Source: Alphaproteobacteria bacterium (GTDB lineage Bacteria > Pseudomonadota > Alphaproteobacteria > Micropepsales > Micropepsaceae). Taken from it: DNA of 15,868 nt. Position 1 is the stretch's first letter, and the number at the start of each line of letters is the position of its first letter. The translations under genes and the position numbers were made by a program. Location: contig JAATGK010000461.1 of the NCBI GenBank assembly GCA_015654715.1, positions 1 to 15,868 of the forward strand. The letters are read 5' to 3'. Below the pieces are notes generated by a model. The model saw only the letters and a list, made by a program, of their open reading frames with translations, was not told the DNA's origin and did no database searches. Of this stretch, positions 7,515 to 14,839 are shown piece after piece.

Positions 7515-7829
7515 GCATGCTGCATTGCGGTATTACGAACCTGTCATGATCGTGCGTTAGTACTTCTTCCCGTGAAACTTAATGATTATGACACCTTAAT
7601 TGCGAATTAGTATCAAGTGCATTGGTCTGCGACACGCGCTTCGCGGCTTCATTTTTTTGGTACTGTGGCCGGGAAGCGACTTCATTGTCACGAAACCGGC
7701 GTGATACATCCCCTATAGGCATTCTGTAGCCGTAGCAGCTTGCTGCAATTGCGAAATCCGGTCTCGGGGTGAGGCTGGAAAATCGGGGCGCAATGGTGCG
7801 TTTCAACGCGAGTGCCGGGGGAGATTTCG

Positions 7830-7868
7830 ATGCCATCATCGGGTTTTCACGTCACGGCCACAACGTAA
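7830..7868 (+). CDS. Candidate 12-residue upstream open reading frame
   Basis: An ATG with the ribosome-binding-like run GGGGGAG (7817-7823) six bases before it opens a 12-codon frame (MPSSGFHVTATT) ending at TAA, 86 bases ahead of the TonB receptor start. Its position and spacing would suit a leader peptide, but such short frames are common by chance. A 47-codon frame in another phase (7793-7936) overlaps it. There is no evidence that either is translated. Confidence 0.15.
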   Translation: MPSSGFHVTATT

Positions 7869-7942
7869 CGCCAGTGCGCCGTCGATCATGCGGCGACGGA
7901 GAAGATGCATCGCTCGTGCGGTGCGTAACCCACTAGATTAAC

Positions 7943-7949
7943 GAGGGGA
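7943..7949 (+). promoter_or_regulatory. Ribosome binding site of the TonB receptor gene
   Basis: GAGGGGA ends five bases before the ATG at 7955. It is a strong Shine-Dalgarno match and fixes the start of the receptor, whose signal peptide begins there. Confidence 0.75.
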
Positions 7950-7954
7950 AGATA

Positions 7955-10789
7955 ATGAAATTTTCGAAACTACTGTTCACCAGCGTGTGTCCCGTTGCGC
8001 TGATGGCAATGGTGGTGACACCGGCCATCGCGCAATCGACCGGCACGCAGGAACTTGAAACCGTTACGGTGACGGGCTCGAAGCAGAAGCTGAGCTTCAC
8101 CGGCCTGATGGCCGCCGAGCCGGTCTTGAAGCAGCGTTCGGCGATCACGTCCGACTTCATCGAGACGCAGCCTTCCGGCCAGACCTTCTTTCAGGACCTG
8201 AACTACCTGCCGGGCGTGAACTTCACCAACTCCGACCCGTACGGCGCTAGCGGCGGCGACCTGCGCATGCACGGTATGGACGGCGCCCATATTTCGCTGA
8301 CCCTCGATGGCATGCCGCTGAACGATACCGGCAACTACTCCATCTACACCAACCAGATGCTCGATCCCGAATTGATCGGCAAGGTCTCGGTGAACCAGGG
8401 CACGACCGACGTCGACAGCCCGACCGCTTCGGCCGTCGGCGGCACCATCAACGTGCTGACCACGCCGGCCCTCGACACCTTCGGCGTGATGGCCAAGGTT
8501 GCCTACGCCAGCTATAACTTCCAGCGCTATTTTGGGCGCGTCGATACCGGCGAATTCGGCCCTTGGGGCACCAAAGCTTTCGCCACCTTCTCCTATCAGG
8601 ATTACGACAAGTTCAAGGGTCCGGGCCACGAGCGCCGCATCCAGGGCAACTTCGGTGTCGAGCAGGACCTCGGTTCGGTCGGCTTCATCAAGGCGTATGC
8701 CCACTACAATTCGAACCGCAACAACCAGTACAACAGTGTTTCGTATTTCCCGGTCGACCCCTATTCCACGACGACCGATCCGGCGACGGGCAAAGCGTTC
8801 GGCTTCACCTCGACGCCTAACGTCATAAAGGGTGGCGACAACTATATTTCGCCGGCCGACCCGGCCACGGCGACAGACGGGACGAGCTACGGCAACCCGC
8901 TGCAGGGTTATGGCCTCGGCTTCGATGAAGCCAATGCCTGCCGCTACACCGGCACCGGCGTGAATCCGCTGGTTCCTAGCGCGGCAGCAGGGGCGGCGGG
9001 CGTGCAGATCCAGGCCAGCGGCCAAAGCGCCGGCGGCAGCACCACGTCGACGTCGGCGACGTGCTCCAACTGGTACAAGCTGCGCATCAATCCGTCCGAG
9101 ACCGGCAACTTCCGCGTCTTCGCGCTGTTCCACCTCACCCAAGACTTGACGCTGACGGTCGACCCCAGCTTCCAGTATGTGCTGGCGAACGGCGGCGGCG
9201 TCACGTCGATCCGCGAAAATGATCCGCGCTTGATCGGCAATACCACCGGTGTGGGTACCTCAACGTCCCCGTTCGGCTTCATCGCCGGTCAGGGCCGCGA
9301 CCTCAACGGTGACGGCGACGTCCGCGACACCATCATGCTGTATTCGCCGAACACCACCAACACCCGCCGTTGGGACGTGAACGCGTCGTTGATCTATCAT
9401 CTCGACGACAACAACGTCTTCCAGCTCGCTTATACGCTGGACTACGGCCTGCATCGCCAGACGGGCCAGTATGCGCGCTTCGACACCACGACCGGTCCCT
9501 ACAGCGTTTGGGCTGGCTTGGATGACCAATCCCATGCGGCGATTTCGGCCGATGGCCAGGATCTTCGCGGCCGTGACCGCAAATCCTATGCCGTGCTGAA
9601 CCAAGCGTCGTTCGATTACGAAGGCACTTGGCTCGACGATTCGCTGCGCATCACCGCCGGTGGCCGCCTGCCGTATCTGCATCGCGGCATGAATCAGTAC
9701 TGCTACCTGCAGATGACCGGCGGCTTCTACCAGACCACGCCGGGCGCGAACTATCAGTATTGCACCACGGAGACACCGACTTCGAACACACCCGACGCGC
9801 AGGGCCTTTACTACTTCAAGGGCGTCTACGCGAACGGCACGTCGGGCGCACTGGCCGGATTTACGCCTCCAGGCAAAGAGAACTTGACGTTCAACCGCTT
9901 CCTGCCCAACCTCGCCTTCGGCTACAGCCCGTTTGGCCCGGCGCATCAGTTCTTCGCCAGCTTCTCCGAAACCCTGTCGGCGCCGAAGACCGACAATCTG
10001 TACAACGGCGGCTCGGAAACGGACGCCTCGAACGTCGTGCATTATTCGACCTATGACACCGACGTGAAGCCGGAAACGGCGTCGGAGTACACCTTGGGCT
10101 ATCGCTTCACCGGCGAAACGGTGCACGCCTCGATCACGGGCTGGAACATGCAGTTCAAGAACCGCATCGTTTCGACCTACGACCCCGATCAAGGCCTCAG
10201 CGTCGACCACAACATCGGCCCGGTGAATCTGGCCGGTGTGGACGTGGAAGGCGACTGGAACCCGCTTGAGGACCTGAACGTCTATGGTTCGGCTTCCTAT
10301 GAACACTCGCGCGTAATCAACAACCTGCCGCTCAGCGTGACGACGAACGCCACATCCAAGCTGAACGGTTCTACCGTCGGGGTTGGCACGACGCTGTACG
10401 CCAACACTGCCGGCAAGGAGTTCGTCGAAACGCCGGATTGGACGTTCGCCGGCCGTGCCACCTACAAGATCGCCGACTTCCACTTCGGCGTTGGCGCCAA
10501 GTACGTCAGCCGCCGCTTCGGTTCGGAAGACAACGGCTATCGCATGCCGGACTTCTATACGGTCAACGCGGATGCGAGCTACGACCTCGACCGCCTTGGT
10601 CTCGCGAACTCGTCGATCAAGTTCAACGTCGAAAACCTGTTCGACAAGCACTACTTCGCGAACGTCACCACGTCGCGGAGCTGCTTCACGCCCTACGCTT
10701 CGTCGTTGACGACCGGCTGCACCTCCTATCCGTACCTGTCGGTCGGTGCGCCGCGTACCTTCATGGTCACCTTGAAGGCCGCCTACTAA
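7955..10789 (+). CDS. TonB-dependent outer-membrane receptor
   Basis: A 944-residue outer-membrane active transporter of the TonB-dependent receptor superfamily; the substrate is unknown. A signal peptide ends at about residue 26 (Ala-Ile-Ala, then Gln). A TonB-box-like Glu-Thr-Val-Thr-Val-Thr-Gly follows at 35-41. The plug domain spans about 50-170, with Leu-Arg-Met-His-Gly-Met-Asp-Gly (103-110), the loop Leu-Asp-Gly-Met-Pro-Leu-Asn-Asp (117-124) and Gly-Gly-Thr-Ile-Asn-Val (162-167). The rest is a beta-barrel with long loops. The barrel ends in the classic Val-Glu-Asn-Leu-Phe-Asp-Lys-His-Tyr-Phe segment and a C-terminal aromatic residue (Ala-Ala-Tyr). Six mature cysteines fall in three close pairs (329/370, 583/603, 910/922). 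An EF-hand-like acidic loop DLNGDGDVRDTI lies at 449-460. The gene stands alone between a long leader and a strong terminator. Purine genes lie upstream and a secreted phosphoesterase downstream, which hints at, but does not prove, a nucleotide- or phosphate-ester-related ligand. Confidence 0.93.
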   Translation: MKFSKLLFTSVCPVALMAMVVTPAIAQSTGTQELETVTVTGSKQKLSFTGLMAAEPVLKQRSAITSDFIETQPSGQTFFQDLNYLPGVNFTNSDPYGASGGDLRMHGMDGAHISLTLDGMPLNDTGNYSIYTNQMLDPELIGKVSVNQGTTDVDSPTASAVGGTINVLTTPALDTFGVMAKVAYASYNFQRYFGRVDTGEFGPWGTKAFATFSYQDYDKFKGPGHERRIQGNFGVEQDLGSVGFIKAYAHYNSNRNNQYNSVSYFPVDPYSTTTDPATGKAFGFTSTPNVIKGGDNYISPADPATATDGTSYGNPLQGYGLGFDEANACRYTGTGVNPLVPSAAAGAAGVQIQASGQSAGGSTTSTSATCSNWYKLRINPSETGNFRVFALFHLTQDLTLTVDPSFQYVLANGGGVTSIRENDPRLIGNTTGVGTSTSPFGFIAGQGRDLNGDGDVRDTIMLYSPNTTNTRRWDVNASLIYHLDDNNVFQLAYTLDYGLHRQTGQYARFDTTTGPYSVWAGLDDQSHAAISADGQDLRGRDRKSYAVLNQASFDYEGTWLDDSLRITAGGRLPYLHRGMNQYCYLQMTGGFYQTTPGANYQYCTTETPTSNTPDAQGLYYFKGVYANGTSGALAGFTPPGKENLTFNRFLPNLAFGYSPFGPAHQFFASFSETLSAPKTDNLYNGGSETDASNVVHYSTYDTDVKPETASEYTLGYRFTGETVHASITGWNMQFKNRIVSTYDPDQGLSVDHNIGPVNLAGVDVEGDWNPLEDLNVYGSASYEHSRVINNLPLSVTTNATSKLNGSTVGVGTTLYANTAGKEFVETPDWTFAGRATYKIADFHFGVGAKYVSRRFGSEDNGYRMPDFYTVNADASYDLDRLGLANSSIKFNVENLFDKHYFANVTTSRSCFTPYASSLTTGCTSYPYLSVGAPRTFMVTLKAAY

Positions 10790-11093
10790 TCCGCATCAGC
10801 GGGAAAATCGAACACCGGCCGGGAGCGATCCCGGCCGGTTTTTCTTTACCCCGCGGATGGCCCCGGCCTGTCCCGTTCCTGTTCGCTTGATGAACGCTCC
10901 ACAGAATTGTGACAGTCGTGAGGGCAGGGGGATCGCTGCCCAAAAAACGGGCCGAGGCAGGCGCCCGCGTGTTGCACCGCACCGTTCGTTTTTCCGCAAA
11001 CGCGAACGGCCGGATGGGAATGAAAGCGCCGCCAAGCGGTCTTTGCGCCGTAACATCCGGCTGGCATAACTCGCTCTCCAACGGAGGTGAGTC
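10790..11093. other. Spacer between receptor and secreted enzyme: terminator, then leader
   Basis: This 304-base stretch begins with the receptor terminator (10814-10847). The remaining roughly 245 bases should hold the promoter of the downstream secreted enzyme. Two further hairpins are visible: GGGCAG (10922-10927) with CTGCCC (10936-10941), followed by six A, and CCGTTCG (10982-10988) with CGAACGG (11003-11009). Neither has a downstream T run on the plus strand. Long open frames here on both strands look like shadows of GC-rich sequence. Confidence 0.5.
10814..10847 (+). terminator. Rho-independent terminator of the TonB receptor gene
   Basis: A perfect 11-base stem ACCGGCCGGGA (10814-10824), loop GCGA, TCCCGGCCGGT (10829-10839) runs straight into T-rich sequence (TTTTTCTTT, 10839-10847). 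It begins 24 bases after the receptor stop codon. It should isolate the receptor from the downstream gene. Confidence 0.92.
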
Positions 11094-12086
11094 ATGCGCA
11101 AGGTCCTGATGCTGTCGGTCGCCGCGGTCGTGTTGTCTTCGTCGGCGTTGGCCTGGGGGCCGGACGGCCATCGCATGATTTCTACCGTCGCGGTTGCGGC
11201 GCTGCCGAGCGAACTGCCCGCGTTTGTGCGCACGGCTGCTGCGGCGGCGGAGGCCGGCTATCTCGGTCCCGAAGCTGATCGCGTACGCGGCGCCGGCAAG
11301 TCGTTCGACGACGAGAACAGCCCGGCGCATTTCGTCGATCTCGGTGACGACCTCACCATTGCCGGCGTCCCGGTCAAGTCGCTGCCGGTCAGCCGCGAGG
11401 GGTACGACGAGGCGCTCAACAAGGCGGGCACTACCCAATACAAGCAGGGCTATCTGCCGTACTCCATCGAGCAGGGCTTCCAGCGCTTGGCCAAGGATTT
11501 TGCTTATTGGCGCGTCGATGCCTGGGGCGAGAACAACGCCAAGACCGCCGAAGCGCGCGCTTGGTACGCTCACGATCGGGTGATGCGCGAGAGGGTCGTC
11601 TTGCACGATCTCGGCACCTGGTCGCATTTCGTCGGCGATGGCTCGATGCCGATGCACGCCTCGGTGCACTACAACGGCTGGGGCAAATACCCGAACCCCG
11701 AAGGCTTCACCGACGCTAAGATCCATTCGCCGTTCGAAAGCGAATACGTCCATGGCAACATCACGGAGAAGGAGATTGCGCATGCGATGCCGGCCTATCG
11801 CGACTGCCAATGCGCCATCTGGGACCGTACCGCCGATTATCTGGTGGCGAGCCAGGGCGAAGTGGCGCCGCTCTACCGTCTGGAGAAGAAGGTCGGGCTC
11901 ACTAAGCGGACGCCGGAAATGAACGCCTTCGTCACCAAGGAACTGGCGCGTGGCGCCGCCGAGTTGCGCGACATGATCATCGACGCGTGGAAGAAAAGCG
12001 CCGACATGGGTGTCGCCTATCCCGAGGTCAAGGTGAAGGACGTGCTGGACGGCAAGGCCGATCCTTATGAGTCGCTGGCGTACTAA
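11094..12086 (+). CDS. Secreted zinc-dependent phospholipase C / S1-P1 nuclease superfamily enzyme
   Basis: A 330-residue secreted phosphoesterase with a tri-zinc fold. The signal peptide (1-20, ending Ala-Leu-Ala) is cut just before Trp21, giving the N-terminal Trp whose amino group binds zinc in this superfamily. Other likely ligands are His26 (Trp-Gly-Pro-Asp-Gly-His), Asp62, His79 in Ala-His-Phe-Val-Asp, His171, His178, Asp182 and His188 (His-x3-Asp-x5-His with Pro186-Met-His), and His211 with Glu215. The His-x3-Glu pair and the preceding Tyr-Pro ... Gly-Phe region resemble Bacillus-type zinc phospholipase C. The Gly-Gly-Asn motif of S1/P1 nucleases is absent. The substrate may therefore be a phospholipid, a nucleic acid or another phosphodiester. 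GGAGGTGAG (11082-11090) lies three bases before the ATG, fixing the start. The upstream receptor gene is separated by a terminator; the deacetylase gene follows after 46 bases. Confidence 0.82.
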   Translation: MRKVLMLSVAAVVLSSSALAWGPDGHRMISTVAVAALPSELPAFVRTAAAAAEAGYLGPEADRVRGAGKSFDDENSPAHFVDLGDDLTIAGVPVKSLPVSREGYDEALNKAGTTQYKQGYLPYSIEQGFQRLAKDFAYWRVDAWGENNAKTAEARAWYAHDRVMRERVVLHDLGTWSHFVGDGSMPMHASVHYNGWGKYPNPEGFTDAKIHSPFESEYVHGNITEKEIAHAMPAYRDCQCAIWDRTADYLVASQGEVAPLYRLEKKVGLTKRTPEMNAFVTKELARGAAELRDMIIDAWKKSADMGVAYPEVKVKDVLDGKADPYESLAY

Positions 12087-12132
12087 ATCCCCTCAACGTT
12101 GACTCTCCCGCGTTGGTAGGCGGTACTGAGTC

Positions 12133-13143
12133 ATGTCCCGGCGGAAAACGAATCGCATACGGCCCAATCCGCGCGCCCGGCGCGGGCTGGAAGTCGTGTT
12201 CTGGATCACCTTCACGCTCGCACTTGGCGTCGGCGGGCCCAGTGCGCTGGCCGGTTTGCCGAACCTCGCCGACGTCATCACGCCCACCGGCGTTTTGGAG
12301 GCGCAGGCCAGCGCCGAGTGGCAGGACATCGTGGTTCAGCCGCTTAGCCGCGTTGTCATCAGCCACGTCGTGGCCGCGGCCGCCGCGCCCGCGCCTGAGA
12401 AATTCGTCAGCGCCGCACCGGTGCCGCCGCCGGCCAGGCCACGCCCGCTGCCGGTGATTGGGCTCGTGATCGACGACATGGGCGGCGACGTGGTCCAGAA
12501 CCGCCGCGCCATCGCGCTGCCCAAAGACGTATCGCTGTCGTTCTTGCCCTATCCCGACGCCACGCCGCGTCTGGCTGAGGAGGCGCATCAAGCCGGTCAC
12601 GAAATCCTGGTGCATGTGCCGATGGAGGCGCCCAGCGACCGCGACGGTTCGCTGAAACAGGCGTTGCGCCGCGCCCTGCCGGCCGAGGAAAACGTGCGCC
12701 GCCTCGAATGGGCCCTTTCGCGCGTGCCGGAACATGCCGGCATCAACAATCACGAAGGCAGCGTCTTCACCGCCGACCGCTTGGCGCTGATTCCGGTGGC
12801 TGAGGCGCTGTATGGCCGCGGCCTCTTCTTCCTCGATTCCCGCACCACGCCGCTGAGCCAGGTTGTGCCGGTGGCGCGCGCCTTCGGGGTGCCGAGTTCC
12901 GACCGCGACGTTTTCCTCGACGACGATCAGTCGCCACCCGCGGTGGAAGCGCAGTTGCGCGAGTTGGAAAAGGTCGCGCGCAGCCAAGGCGTCGCCATCG
13001 CCATCGGTCACCCCCACGCCGCCACCCTCGAAATCGTCACCCGCTGGTGCGCGAACCTGAAGGGCTACCGCTTGGTGCCAGTCTCCGCCGCCATCCGCTT
13101 GAAGACGGAATGGGAAATGGGCGTCGAATTGGCGGGGAAATAG
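12133..13143 (+). CDS. Divergent polysaccharide deacetylase family protein (YibQ/DUF610)
   Basis: A 336-residue envelope protein. A basic N-terminus and one hydrophobic segment (about 20-42) point to membrane anchoring with a periplasmic body. A low-complexity Ala/Pro linker (about 80-106) leads to the catalytic-fold domain (107-325). Family motifs are Ile-Gly-Leu-Val-Ile-Asp-Asp-Met-Gly (109-117), His-Val-Pro-Met-Glu-Ala (161-166), Gly-Ile-Asn-Asn-His-Glu-Gly-Ser (203-210), Phe-Phe-Leu-Asp-Ser-Arg-Thr (232-238), Asp-Arg-Asp-Val-Phe-Leu-Asp (257-263) and Ile-Gly-His-Pro (291-294). The third motif normally reads Asn-His-Met-Gly-Ser; here Glu208 replaces Met. The natural substrate of the family is not established; a cell-wall or envelope glycan is assumed from the fold. 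The ribosome binding site is weak. Its usual neighbours in other bacteria (a murein hydrolase activator and a C-terminal processing protease) are not in the window. Confidence 0.88.
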   Translation: MSRRKTNRIRPNPRARRGLEVVFWITFTLALGVGGPSALAGLPNLADVITPTGVLEAQASAEWQDIVVQPLSRVVISHVVAAAAAPAPEKFVSAAPVPPPARPRPLPVIGLVIDDMGGDVVQNRRAIALPKDVSLSFLPYPDATPRLAEEAHQAGHEILVHVPMEAPSDRDGSLKQALRRALPAEENVRRLEWALSRVPEHAGINNHEGSVFTADRLALIPVAEALYGRGLFFLDSRTTPLSQVVPVARAFGVPSSDRDVFLDDDQSPPAVEAQLRELEKVARSQGVAIAIGHPHAATLEIVTRWCANLKGYRLVPVSAAIRLKTEWEMGVELAGK

Positions 13144-13150
13144 GACTTTC

Positions 13151-13315
13151 TTTTCTGCCCCCGACTTTACGGGGGGAAGTCCGCCCGAAGGAGGGGAAGG
13201 GGGCGTTCGAGCGAGGTTCGATTCCGAAGACGAATTCCGGCGCGGTGCCAGGCGGAGAGGCCCCCCTTCGTCCGCTGCGCGGCCACTTCCCCCCGCAACG
13301 GCGGGGGGCAGAAAG
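13151..13315. repeat. Inverted pair of GC-rich palindromic repeats
   Basis: The spacer between the convergent deacetylase and trpE genes holds two inverted copies of one element. On the plus strand the left copy starts TTTCTGCCCCC (13152-13162), then a short C-rich/G-rich hairpin and GGGGGGAAGT (13171-13180). The right copy ends GGGGGGCAGAAAG (13303-13315) and, read on the minus strand, repeats TTTCTGCCCCCCG, a hairpin, GGGGGGAAGTGG, a second GC stem and GAAGGGGG. The copies match closely at their TTTCTG ends and diverge inward. From memory, such elements are scattered in alphaproteobacterial genomes. Together they can form a long hairpin and may stop transcription from both sides. Confidence 0.75.
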
Positions 13316-13316
13316 G

Positions 13317-14834
13317 TCACTGCCCGCGTCGCCCGGCGTTGGCGAACCGCACCGCTTCATCGGCTGCGGTCATCAGGGCTTTGGCTTTGTTGACCGTCTC
13401 TTGGAATTCGCTTTCCGGTACGCTGTCGGCGACGATACCGCCGCCCGCCTGCACGTACATGGTGCCGTCTTTCACCAGCGCGGTGCGCAGCATGATGCAG
13501 GTGTCCATCGAGCCGTCGCAGGCGATATAGCCGACCGCACCGGCATAGGCCGCGCCGCGCTTTTCCTTTTCGAACTCGTCGATGATTTCCATGGCGCGGA
13601 TTTTCGGCGCTCCGGTCAGCGTGCCCGCCGGCATTCCCGCCGCCAGCGCGTCGACCGCATCGAGATCGTCGCGGATAGTACCTTCCACATTCGAGACCAG
13701 ATGCATCACATGGCTGTAGCGTTCGATGAAGAAGCTGTCGGTGACCGTGACTTCGCCGACCTTGGCGATGCGGCCGACGTCGTTGCGCCCGAGATCGATC
13801 AGCATCAGATGCTCGGCGCGCTCCTTGGGATCGGCGATCAGTTCCTCGGCGAGGCGCTTGTCCTCTTCCGGCGTGGCGCCGCGCGGCCGTGTGCCGGCAA
13901 TCGGGCGGATGGTGACTTTGCCATCGCGCAGCCGCACCAGCACTTCCGGGCTCGATCCGACGATCGAGAATCCCGGGAAGGCGAGGTGATAGAGGAACGG
14001 CGACGGGTTCAGCCTTCTCAGCGCGCGATAAAGCGAAAACGCGGGCAGGGTGAAAGGCCGGCGGAAGCGCTGGCTCGGCACCACTTGGAAAATATCACCG
14101 GCGAGGATGTACTCCTTCGCCTTGGCCACCATGTCCATGTAAGCGGCATGGGTCATGTTGGACTCGACCGGTCCGCTCGGCAAATGGTCGGGCACCGGCG
14201 CCATCGGCAGCGGCCGTTCGAGATCGGCGATGGTGTCGTTGATGCGTTCTGCGGTGCGGGCGTAAGCGGCGCGGGCATCGACACCGGCTTCCGGCCACAC
14301 CGGCGATACCACCAAAATTTCGTCGCGCACGGTATCGAATATCGCCACAATGGAAGGGCGCATCAGGATGGCGTCGGGCAGCCCCAGCGTATCCTCCGGC
14401 ACGTTCGGCAGCTTCTCGATCAGCCGCACCATGTCATAGCCGAGATAGCCGTAAAGCCCCACCGCCATTGGCGGCACGCCGTCGGGCAGGGTGAGCTTGG
14501 TCTCCTTGAGCAGACGCCGGAGCGACTTCAGCGGATTGGTTTCCGCATCCGGCTCGAACAGATCGGGGGTGGCACGGGCGGTGCGATTGATCTCGGCCTT
14601 GCCCTTCCAATAGCGCCAAATCAGGTCGGGCTTGAGGCCAACGATGGAATAGCGCCCGCGTGCTTCGCCGCCTTGCACGCTCTCGAGCAGGAACGCGTTC
14701 TGGCGGCCCTCGGCGAGTTTCAGAAAGGCCGAGACCGGCGTCTCCAGATCGGCCACCAGACGCGCGTAAAGAACTTGCGGCTCACCGGCATTGTACTTGC
14801 CGGCAAAGTCGGCAAATTCGGGAAGGATGGACAT
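13317..14834 (-). CDS. trpE: Anthranilate synthase component I
   Basis: A 505-residue cytoplasmic enzyme that makes anthranilate from chorismate, the first committed step of tryptophan synthesis, using ammonia supplied by the glutaminase partner TrpG. The N-terminal regulatory part carries Leu-Leu-Glu-Ser (49-52), the element linked to feedback inhibition by tryptophan. The chorismate-binding domain (about 225-495) has Pro-Ile-Ala-Gly-Thr-Arg-Pro-Arg-Gly (311-319), Asp-Leu-Gly-Arg-Asn-Asp-Val-Gly-Arg (347-355), Gly-Thr-Leu-Thr-Gly-Ala-Pro-Lys (404-411) and Ala-Gly-Gly-Gly-Ile-Val-Ala-Asp (463-470). It is the unfused form, without the TrpG domain seen in rhizobial TrpEG. The ATG at 14834 is five bases after the ppiD stop, so the two are surely one transcript and there is no room for a trp attenuator between them. 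No trpG follows: the unit ends at a repeat region facing a convergent gene. Confidence 0.96.
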   Translation of the reverse strand: MSILPEFADFAGKYNAGEPQVLYARLVADLETPVSAFLKLAEGRQNAFLLESVQGGEARGRYSIVGLKPDLIWRYWKGKAEINRTARATPDLFEPDAETNPLKSLRRLLKETKLTLPDGVPPMAVGLYGYLGYDMVRLIEKLPNVPEDTLGLPDAILMRPSIVAIFDTVRDEILVVSPVWPEAGVDARAAYARTAERINDTIADLERPLPMAPVPDHLPSGPVESNMTHAAYMDMVAKAKEYILAGDIFQVVPSQRFRRPFTLPAFSLYRALRRLNPSPFLYHLAFPGFSIVGSSPEVLVRLRDGKVTIRPIAGTRPRGATPEEDKRLAEELIADPKERAEHLMLIDLGRNDVGRIAKVGEVTVTDSFFIERYSHVMHLVSNVEGTIRDDLDAVDALAAGMPAGTLTGAPKIRAMEIIDEFEKEKRGAAYAGAVGYIACDGSMDTCIMLRTALVKDGTMYVQAGGGIVADSVPESEFQETVNKAKALMTAADEAVRFANAGRRGQ

Positions 14835-14839
14835 TTCGC

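Larger units (their letters stand above)
7515..7954. other. Gene-poor spacer and leader of the TonB receptor gene
   Basis: This 440-base stretch must carry the receptor promoter and its 5' leader. Its left part is AT-richer than the surroundings. A weak hairpin CGCG-CTT-CGCG (7635-7645) followed after six bases by a run of seven T (7652-7658) could be a poor terminator for the phosphorylase gene. No recognised riboswitch core (cobalamin, TPP or purine) was seen by eye. Two very short open frames lie close to the receptor start (7830-7868 and 7793-7936). An 86-residue open frame on the minus strand (7579-7839) has no protein-like features and is not called. Confidence 0.5.

Noticed and set aside
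7579..7839. 86-codon minus-strand frame in the receptor leader
   Set aside because: There is no signal, motif or convincing ribosome binding site; it ends in an AT-rich non-coding stretch.
7793..7936. 47-codon plus-strand frame just before the TonB receptor
   Set aside because: Only a poor G-rich run precedes it, the composition is not protein-like, and it competes with the shorter frame that has a better ribosome binding site.
7970..10651. Minus-strand open frames of 390 and 463 codons inside the TonB receptor gene
   Set aside because: They are Val/Arg/Gly-biased translations of the reverse of a receptor gene, with no recognisable domain.
10922..10947. Hairpin followed by six A in the zinc enzyme leader
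   Set aside because: On the plus strand it lacks a T run, and on the minus strand the T run comes before the stem, so it is not a terminator in either direction.
10767..11810. Minus-strand open frame of 347 codons across the receptor terminator and the zinc enzyme
   Set aside because: It reads through a strong terminator and antisense to a gene with a clean signal peptide and ribosome binding site.
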